From assembly GCA_037957365.1 (NCBI GenBank), contig JARHVA010002128.1, positions 659,501 to 723,500 of the forward strand: DNA of 64,000 nt, written 5' to 3'. This stretch comes from Torreya grandis (taxonomy: Eukaryota; Streptophyta; Pinopsida; Cupressales; Taxaceae). The position numbers and the translations under genes are program-made. A model generated the notes under the pieces. The model made no database searches. It had not been told where the DNA came from and saw only the letters and a list, made by a program, of their open reading frames with translations. Below, in pieces: positions 55,484 through 64,000 of this stretch (positions are counted from its first letter, which is position 1; each line of letters starts with the position of its first letter).

Positions 55484-56333
55484 AAAAATAGAGTCATTAT
55501 TGAGATCTTGTAGACATATATAGCTATCTTTGGGAACCAAATGGATGATTTGGAAGAATCATAGTTGTTGTATGGATTCCCTACATGCAAGGAGACATTG
55601 GATTTGCTACTAAATATGGGAAAGACAAGGATAATTATAAAATAAAAATGAAATAAAATAGCTAAACAATATGACTTGTCTCTAACCAAGTCAAACTTAA
55701 AACAAGTAACATATGTTACTAACCACTTAAAGGTTGACTGGGGTAGTTTCTAAGTATTTGTATTTTTTTTTAGTTTGGTGTTTTTGGTTATGAGTCAATA
55801 AAATAATTTATGTATTTAATGGCATAACCTAGATCAGACTAGGATTTATATAGTTTTAAGAAGGTAATAGATTTTTTTTTAAAAAATATAGCATTTGTAT
55901 TCAAAATTGAGTAATGAAAAAGTTGAATTTGTAATAAGTTTTTGAATTCTCTCGAAGAGGGATTGGAGCTCAATTATGAATGGGGAAGGGCCCCCTCAGA
56001 ATGAGTTGCTATGAATATCTTGAACCTCTTTAATTATTAGTGTGTTGTGTAAGTTTATTTTATTGTTAAGTTTGATTATGTAAGTGTGATGCATGTATGG
56101 TACATAAGTATGGAATAGTTCTATAATTCTGTCACAATAGTTTCATAATATATTTGTCTAGTAAATTTAAAATAAATTCATTGTACTATAACTATAAAAT
56201 CAAGTTGATTTATGAATTATTAATGGATATATAGTGATAACACTCTTAAAAAGTGTACACACCTTGGGTTGATAATTAATGTTTAATTAGACTAGTAAAT
56301 CTGGTAATCACCGGGTAATTAGTCTACACAAAA

Positions 56334-56338
56334 CTTAT
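56334..56338. repeat. Right target-site duplication of Athila (CTTAT)
   Basis: Identical to 42308-42312. Confidence 0.88.
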
Positions 56339-58010
56339 GCCATGGAATCTTCTTTTATAACCTCTTGTACCTCCATGCTTTGTATCTTAACTAACATGGT
56401 AGGTTCTACATCTAATGAGCCTCGCATAAGGTCCACCATCCTTAATCCTTCCACTACTTCATTGTTTACTACCCAAGGCAATCATGCTTCTAGTGCTTCT
56501 TCCTCTCAACCATTAACTAGTCCATCTTTTTCTTCACAAGCATATTTTTCCACTAGTGCCTCAAATTATCATAATTCTTCTCAATATCATATTAACACTA
56601 ATAGTGGTACCAAAGCCACTAATACCAATTCTAATACTTCTAATGTTAATCAAACACATCACCTTTTATTTAAAACTCTTAATCAAATGAATAATTTTCA
56701 AGATCATAACACAAATAAAATGATGAGAATGAAAAACCACCTTCTTAATCTTCAATCTCATCCACAACCAATGGCTTGGGGCATACATAAACAAAATGTT
56801 CCCCCTCCTCCTCTTTGAGATTCTCAAGGTAATCTCATTCCTCAACCTCCTTTAGTCAATAAAACCATCAATCACCACAAAATAAGCCTCTTATTACTAA
56901 AATTTCCAACATTGATATAAGAGTTATAACACATACAATTTCTTACAATGGGTCAACTGATCATACCATTCACCTTAAAACATTTGGAAAACTTTACAAG
57001 GATTGGGTCAAATTAAACACCTTTGTCACTACCAAGATCCTAGCCAAAACCCTCTTGGGTGATGCCTTGGATTGGTACAATCAACTTATAGTTCATTTCA
57101 TTTATAGTTTGGAAGACTTAGTAAATTCTTTAGTTCAAGAATTACAAATTAATGATCTTCCTGAAAACACTTTGGCCCATTTCATTAATTGCAAATAACA
57201 TGATAATGAAACTACCCAAGCCTTTGTTAAGAGATGGAAGACTTTGTCAAACAAATGTGAACATAACATGGTTGATGAATATCTTTTTCATCTCTTTATA
57301 AATGCTCTCTTTCCTAAACTACAATATTGAGTCTACACTCTCTCTCCACGTACCTTGGAGGAGGTTATTGACCAAGCTAAAAGACAAGATTTCCTAATGC
57401 ATGAATTTGAGCCACCCAGCCTTCTGTGGGTCCTTGTTTATTAATTAAGAACAAAAAACCACAATATCACCAATGATGGTGTTATTTATTCTTATGATAC
57501 AATTCATAATGTTTAAGATATCATTGTTAACCCTTCTTAAAAACCAACTCCTTCTCAACAATATAGTAATTCTCATTTTGCTTCACCCAATAACATTAAT
57601 GTTCATAAACCTTTATCCTCAATTGAATTGCTTAAACATCTACCCAGCCCTCTTCCATAAGATCTTGACCCTACTCATCCTATCAAATCTTGGTATGATC
57701 CTAACAAGTTTTTTTGGTTTCATGTTAGTTGGGTCATTCTCATGAGACCTATAGATAACTTTGTAATTTAGCTATGAATTTTCTTCTTGGACCTAATTTT
57801 GATCATGATTCCATTATCTATAAGTGTCAACAATCCTATGATATTTATTTCAAGGATTATAAATCAAATGATAAAACTCAATCCTTGAATCAAGAAAATT
57901 CACATTTGGCTATCTATTAAGATCCTTTACCTAATCATCAACCTATCCAAGAAACTCAAGACAAGCCCACCCATTCCACCAATAACATAGAAAGTCTTGT
58001 TGAACCAACT
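56339..58010 (+). pseudogene. Tat3 gag, main part
   Basis: The first open piece (56342-56818) is Ser/Thr/Asn-rich. The gag core follows at about 56970-57420: HLKTFGKLYKDW, ILAKTLLGDALDWYNQ, TQAFVKRWKTLSNKCEHN and YLFHLFINALFPKL, then TLEEVIDQAKRQDF. This matches Tat2 on the minus strand at 37762-37448 and 30680. A second Ser/Asn-rich stretch precedes a worn knuckle near 57700-57770 (YDPNKF then a GHSHET-like reading one frame over). The frame fades at 58010, where the next insert begins. Several TAA/TAG codons and shifts break it. Confidence 0.82.
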
Positions 58011-61000
58011 TGTTGACAAAATTTGAATTTTAGTAAAATTGGGTCAACCCATACATTTATAAACTTTCTATAAGCTTTCCATATGTCTTAAGGGGTCTCA
58101 TATTGTCCTATATGTCTCACTTATCCCTACTCTAGTCCTTGTTGAAGCATATGCTCCTTGTACTAGTCAAGTATTATGAAGTCAACCTAATTCAACCCTC
58201 ATAAAACATGGAAAAAGGTTTAATTTATTTTTATAATGTTTCAATGTGGTCATTTAGGTGTTTTAAATTGTTTCTAAGTCATAAAATTGACCCTTTACCA
58301 TGTCTTATATGTTAAATATGTCTCTTGGTCTTATTTTTAGCCCATTTAATGAATTGTATGGAATTTCAAGGAAGAATATTTGTCAAAAAGTTGGTTTTAC
58401 ATGTGGATAAGGCTAGTACATGTCAGGATAAGTCATAAGTCAGTCCAAGAATTAAATATGTGTAGAAAGAGGTAGTTTATCCTTGATTTTAGGCCTTTAT
58501 TAGCACTATTATTGACTTGGGAAGTCCTCCTTCAGAAAAAAACATGGGAAAATATCTCTTAACCTAACTAAACTCATTTACATGCTTGGTTTGCTGATAG
58601 AATGTCAAAAATTTCATTATTTACTTTTATTTCTTTTTGCTTGTCTTTGCAAGTCAAGAAAGGTCATTTCCAAATGCTTGGTGTGGGATGTATAGTTGGT
58701 GTTGAGAGGAATGATCTTGGAGATTGAAATCAATCTAAGTATAATTAAAATATATGGAAATAATTTTTGATTCCATGACTTCTCCATTATGAACCATTAC
58801 TTAGACTCTAGGTAGCCTTTTATACACTTTCATTTATGAAGGGTCTCCTTTTGAGATAGTTTCAAAATAGTTTGCTTTGTTTTGACAAGTTTGAAGGTTT
58901 CATATGTCTTATAAGACATTTAAATATGTTATAAATTATCTTATTGGATTTTTAACTCTCATGAATGCAATAAGCCTCTCTTAGGCTTGTATATGCTTAC
59001 AAATTGGTCTTTTCACACTTTCAATTATCCCAAGTGATGAAGAAGATTTTACACATTGGACGGAGGTATGGGATGTTGATTTAGGTGTTTTATCCTATGA
59101 ATATTAATTTTAAGGTTTTTGAGTAAGTAGTTAACCCTTAAAATGTCAAAATAATCCTCAAACGTCTATGTTCCTCATCACTATTAGCCTTCACAGTTAT
59201 ATGCACACTTATAAGTGGCCTAAACAGATGGTACATGGGTCTCATGGAGATTTTTTAATATTTAAGAATATTTTTTTGCCTTGAATTTTTTTTATATCAT
59301 GGTTTAAGGCCCCTTAGTATCTCATTTGGTGTTAGAAAGGCATCCCAACAAGCATTTCTAAGTTTAAGACCTTGATCCCTATTCTGTCAAAATAGAGGTC
59401 CTAGCTCTTTTAGAATGATTTTGAAATAATGATGTTTTGATATTTGGTCACCCATTATGAATTAAAATTGTATATCATAGTATGGAAAAGAGGTTTTCCA
59501 AGTTTTAAAAGACGAGAAAAAGTGGGGAGGGTGTTTAAGAGGCTCAAAACTAAGCTCAAATACACTAAAAAGTTTTATTAATGCCTATAGGTTTGAACAA
59601 AAAAATGACCTTTTGACACCCTAAGGAGGTAATAAAGGCAAAATGCCATGACTTGGATTATTAAAAGGATAAAATATTTAACATGGGCTGAAATATCAAT
59701 AGGATAAGGTGGTATCTTGTATTTCTAACCTCACACACTCATTCCCTGTCCATACACTATCTTAGAAAATGCATTTATAACTAAGGTAGAGTTTTAAGAT
59801 TGAAATAAGTCTATTATTGTATATATTAAATTTAGGTTATGTTCATGATTTAAAATGTATGATTAGATACTATATCAATATCCTAATTCTCTTCATTAGT
59901 AACAATGATTGCTCTTTGACCTATGTTCACCTATAGGCTCTAAAAGGCAATTTGTCTCAGTCAAGAGATAGAGAGATCAGTCATGAGCCTAGAGTGAATA
60001 TGATGGATATAATCAAGTTATAATGATGAGAAATATAATAAAATTTTCATCAAAGTCCTTATCAGTCCCATGAGTTCCTTGACAATCAGAAGCAAACTTA
60101 CATGAGGCCTGATAGACACCTACATGTGTCTCACTCCAACCAAGCAGGAAAAAGTGAGTTTGGAGGTCTTAATGGGGTTTTGAATGGTATTTTATGGCAT
60201 AAAAAAATTAAAATTAAAATATTATGACCGCAATAGTTTTAATGGGATTTTATCCTTATTCTCCAATCTTGATTCACATACAAGACCTACAGGCAGGGGA
60301 TATGCAGGGTTGTCTTATTCAGCTAGGGTGAATCTATGTTTGAAGCTAAAGTATACCACAGGGCATAAACATGATATGAAAGTTTTATATATTTATGAGA
60401 ATTTAATATTTAAAATTAATCATTTACATTATACTTTAGGATTAACCATGTTAAATAGCTACCTATAGGGGTTTGTCAATGCAATATATAGTCAGTGTTT
60501 TATAGACCTAGTCTTGAGAATCCAAGAGTTTAGAGATGGTTTGAAGGATCAGGGTGTTGGAGGAAGATTTAAATAACTATAGGTATTATTATAAACATAT
60601 ATATTCCTTTTACAAAATAATATGGAAAAACAAGAGCTCCCAATTTCATCAAACACAATCCTCATACCTTGCATATAGACAGTCTATTCCTAGAAAGGTC
60701 TGCTTGGGAAATGTTGTTTTGGATGGTTAAATCTTCAATTCAGAGGTTAAAAATTGGTAAAAAGTATCCTCATAAATTTTTTAACAACCTAAAATGGGTG
60801 GTTTTTTGGTTAAAAAAAGACAATATACCTATATTTTGTCTCAAAGGTAGTGTACTCTCTCATTACCTAAACCCTACAAGTTTTGGAAGATGGGCTAAAA
60901 TGGTGGACCAGAATGAGAAAATACCTTCCCATAAGGTTTGAGAAGATAGAACCCATATATTAAAAAAAGGTAAGTATTTATAGGATATATAAATCTGAAC

Positions 61001-63008
61001 AAGCTACTCTATGAAACAAGGGTTGTAGTCAACATCATGAGAGATAATAAAGCTTGTTGCTAGGTAAAGAGATCATTTTCATGTGTGGCCTTGGTTATAC
61101 ATTATGGATTGTTAGATAATGTCAAGGGGAATATTTTAGATATTTTAAACCCATTGGTATGAAAGGAAAACCATTTAAACTTAGTTTAAGGCAAGAGTTT
61201 TAGATAGACCTATGGAGCAAGGTCTAGGCCTAATACCACATAGGGGTCATCTTCATTCCTAACTTTTGATGAGATATTATGATGATTGAGGCATGTGATT
61301 GGAATGTGTATAGAGGTTTATAAACCATTGGTTTATATAGGATTTTATCAAAAAATCATATTTTCTTTTGAGAACATTTAGACCCTCATTGAATGTAGGG
61401 AAAGAGCTTGAATGTCAACTTGTAATACTTGAAACTCACATGAGGTTGTGCATGGGAGGCTGAGCTATTCAAGGATGATGGAGAGGGTCCCTAAGGTACC
61501 TTAAATGGAATTTTTATATAATTATAATGTTTATTATTTATGAAAAAACATTAATATCAAATACCACTCCAAAACCCTTGAAACCCCTCTTAAGGACCTG
61601 ATGGAGAAGATGAGGCAAATGAAGTATCTAGAAGGGGCAGAAAGGCCATGAAACTTTTGAAATTTTCATAAGACCCTCTCAAGCCTCCAATGCTAATTTT
61701 GTATATGAAACTCTATGGATAGTGTCAGAATAAGGCTTTATTTGAGTTTTTTGTGTGCTTTTTAGGTGTGAAAAGGTTTCAAAAGGTTCAATCACTTTTG
61801 GGAGATATTTTAGGACTTTTCTAAGTCCTCATGTTTATTTGATGAGGTATCTAAAATCCCGAGTGTGCCTATCATCTCTTTCATTTCAGCTAGTTACAAT
61901 GAATGGGTAGTGAAAGCTTAGGAAAAGTGGTGAAATTATAATTGGAAATAATTTTAAGGATTTTTTAATGAAAATAATGATATGGAAACCCTTGACACAT
62001 ATCATCCCTCCCTGTTCATGGATCATATTGTAGAATTTGAAAGGTTTTAGATGCCCATTGTGAGAGGTGCATATAAAGAAGTCATTTTGGGACTATCATA
62101 GATGATTTTGCATGGCCAAAATAATAACAATGATCAGTAAGTCATCTAATGCATGTGATGGATTATTTTTAACTCCTCCCAATTATATCTATTATTATAC
62201 CTAATCCTATGTAGAGATGTGGTATTTTTATGAAGGCAAATGATGAAGATAGTTTCTTATACAAGCATAAGGGAATCTATGTCATATGTGGAGGAGTTGA
62301 ACAATTTTTAGGGACATTTGACCTTGATTCCATTTATAACATATCTCACACATGATTATATGGCTATTTTAACTCCTCATTACTTGAAAAGTGTCTTTAT
62401 GACTCTTGAGCTCCTCTTTCTCTCTCTCCTCTCACAATTTATATATAAACTAGCCTTTTGAGATATTGTATGGATCTATCCACCTGGGTATGGTGAATCC
62501 CTACCAAAATTTCGCCTTGAGATAATATAGTTATTTTTACCTCATTAAATATTTAAATAAGTGTACACAATGGTTTTTGGTCTTGTTCAAGTGTATTTTG
62601 GTTTACCTTCACATGTTACTCTTCCTAGTGCCTTGTGTGTTTTGTAATCTCTTTTTTATAGCTTAACAAGAAGTGTCTAATGGGATTGTAGGTGTAGTGA
62701 GTAGTATATTCAATATTGTTTCTAGAAATCCTATTTTCTAATTCCTCATATCCTATTCTCTGTTTCAAGACCCAATTCTTGAAACATTGATGTGAAAGAG
62801 AAGATTGTCATTGGATGAAGTGTATGTGTAAACTTATTCTTAGTTATAAGTGCATGCCAAATGGTGTGAGTAGATAATATATTTGGTGTATCACCTTCCA
62901 TATATTATATTTTATTTCATATGTCTTTCTCCCTTTTCATCCCACCAAGTGCTGGCTATAGTGATGTATCAAGGGGAACTAGCCCCTAATCTAGAGATCC
63001 ACCTCACA
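58011..63008 (+). mobile_element. Insert of about 5 kb between Tat3 gag and protease, probable long solo LTR
   Basis: It starts TGTTGACAAAA where the gag reading stops. A TATA box (TATATAAAC) at 62441 and a T-rich stretch near 62640 would give a U3 of about 4.4 kb and an R-U5 of about 0.5 kb. CACCTCACA is followed by TTTGGTGACCC near 63008, an LTR-end plus primer-site look. No coding domain is visible inside; the small frames at 60184-60941 are unrecognised. If the block is removed, the Tat3 gag-to-protease distance (about 1.2 kb) equals that in Tat1 and Tat2. No target duplication was found and the right limit may be up to 80 bp further, so boundaries are approximate. Confidence 0.5.
62441..62449 (+). 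promoter_or_regulatory. TATA-like box in the 58-63 kb insert
   Basis: ATATATAAAC preceded by a CT-rich run (CTCTCTCCTCTC), the usual setting of a plant LTR promoter. Confidence 0.4.
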
Positions 63009-64000
63009 TTTGGTGACCCACAACCCTGAGGTGGTTCCATTGTGCCACTTGAAAAATGAGAGACTTGTCATCTCCTCATTGGGTGAAATTTCAAGTGACA
63101 ACACAAATTTTAAAGAGAATGTGGTTAGCATGACTACTATTCAAAGGGTGGTTAATTTTATTGATTCCCAACCTATCTACATTCCTCCTTCATCTAAGAT
63201 ATATCATTTTATCTAGGATTCTTATCCAACTCATTTAAATGAGTTGGGGAAAGAAAACCTTATTAATTTTTATGATCTAATTTCTGATTTTCCCTTGGAT
63301 AACACATTCCATTCTATTTCTACCACTCTTCCATCATCTACCAATGCTAATGATAATCAAGTTTCTACTAACACTTTTTATTCCAATTATCAAAATCAAC
63401 TTAAGCAAACCACTTATTCATATCAACATGATTTAAAAACTTTTTCCAAATCTTCATTCTCATTCTTATCAAAAAAAAAATTCAATGTACTTTGGCTCCT
63501 CATTTCAAAGACCTCCTTCACCATTACACACCTATATATAATAACCTTCTTATGGGCTATGATGAGTGGCATCCCATTTCAGAGATCACTAATCTCCCAT
63601 CTCAAATTAAATTCATTGAGATTATGAGGACTTTCCCATGTCATATAAACTAACTTATGCAGCTCTTATTTGAGATGAATATCCCTCACCCTCCCCTTGT
63701 ATGATGGGAGTTAGTATTATCTAGTTTCAAAGATAGTATTTTATAATAATGTGAAGAGATGTTTATCAATATTGACAAAACCATAGACATTTATCTTTCT
63801 CTAAAATTTCCCATAGCTTCTATGATTCTCAATGAGATTATTCATCATGAAAATGACCCTCCCTTATTCATTACCATCCAAATAAACAATATCTAAGATA
63901 AGAATGCCTTGATTTATGAGGATTTCAGAATGTGTGTTGCTTCTCTTTATTTCATTAAGACTCTTGGATCCCCTAAATTCAATCTCAAGTTTACATGTAA
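63009..64000 (+). pseudogene. Tat3 gag-protease linker and protease start (truncated by window)
   Basis: Open pieces 63010-63216 and 63244-63627 read as a Ser/Asn-rich linker with KENVVS, NFIDSQPIYIPPSS and TLPSSTNANDNQ. A frame change follows at the A-run near 63471-63480. From there the other frame stays readable to the window end: FPIASMILNEIIHHENDPP, LFITIQINNI, then FIKTLGSP at about 63951. This is the N-terminal part of the aspartic protease region. It aligns without gaps with Tat2, where the same stretch is split by the 23847-28914 insert. The active-site triad is eroded (around ALIYEDF). Confidence 0.72.

Noticed and set aside
63010..63018. Primer-site-like TTTGGTGACCC as the start of a new element's internal region
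   Set aside because: The next 900 bp lead straight into a protease start that continues Tat3, leaving no room for a gag. A solo LTR or partial element inside Tat3 fits better, though the primer-like string remains unexplained.

Overview
This is a plant nuclear window, most likely from a seed plant with a large genome. It is AT-rich, visibly poor in CG dinucleotides, and consists almost entirely of old retrotransposons nested inside one another. No intact host gene, rRNA, tRNA or CRISPR array is visible. The coding remnants are full of in-frame TAG/TAA/TGA at positions where the families normally have CAG, CAA, CGA or TGG. That is the C-to-T / G-to-A signature of long decay under cytosine methylation. 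The species cannot be told from the sequence.

The backbone is one minus-strand Ty3/gypsy element of the Tat type, called here Tat2. Its gag lies at 37.76-37.44 kb and 30.68-30.0 kb, and its protease at 29.0-28.92 kb and 23.85-22.78 kb. Four insertions cut it: a complete second Tat element on the minus strand (Tat1, 7276-22778, target duplication CATAA); a 5.07-kb insert carrying a triplicated (CA)n block (23847-28914, duplication ATATC); an almost complete L1-type LINE on the minus strand (30681-37438, duplication AAAGGTTAT); and a plus-strand element of Tat2's own family (Tat3, starting near 37763 and running off the window).

Tat3 is itself interrupted twice. A complete 14-kb Athila-type element (42313-56333, duplication CTTAT) sits in its gag. 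A block of about 5 kb, probably a solo long LTR (about 58011-63008), sits between gag and protease. The Athila element has 1.45-1.55-kb LTRs with an internal 53-bp tandem array and a (GT)n tract, a decayed tRNA-Asp-type primer binding site, gag, protease, RT, RNase H, integrase, and about 4.6 kb after pol with an extra unidentified reading frame and a MITE-like inverted repeat.

From left to right: 0-1.5 kb has no gene; 1.5-5.5 kb is an unidentified decayed minus-strand coding remnant; 5.5-7.3 kb holds an 86-bp tandem repeat and unassigned sequence; 7.3-22.8 kb is Tat1; 22.8-37.8 kb is Tat2 with its insert and the LINE; 37.8-64 kb is Tat3 with Athila and the long LTR-like block. The joins are supported in two independent ways: target-site duplications, and the fact that Tat2 and Tat3 protein readings become continuous and align with each other once the inserts are removed.
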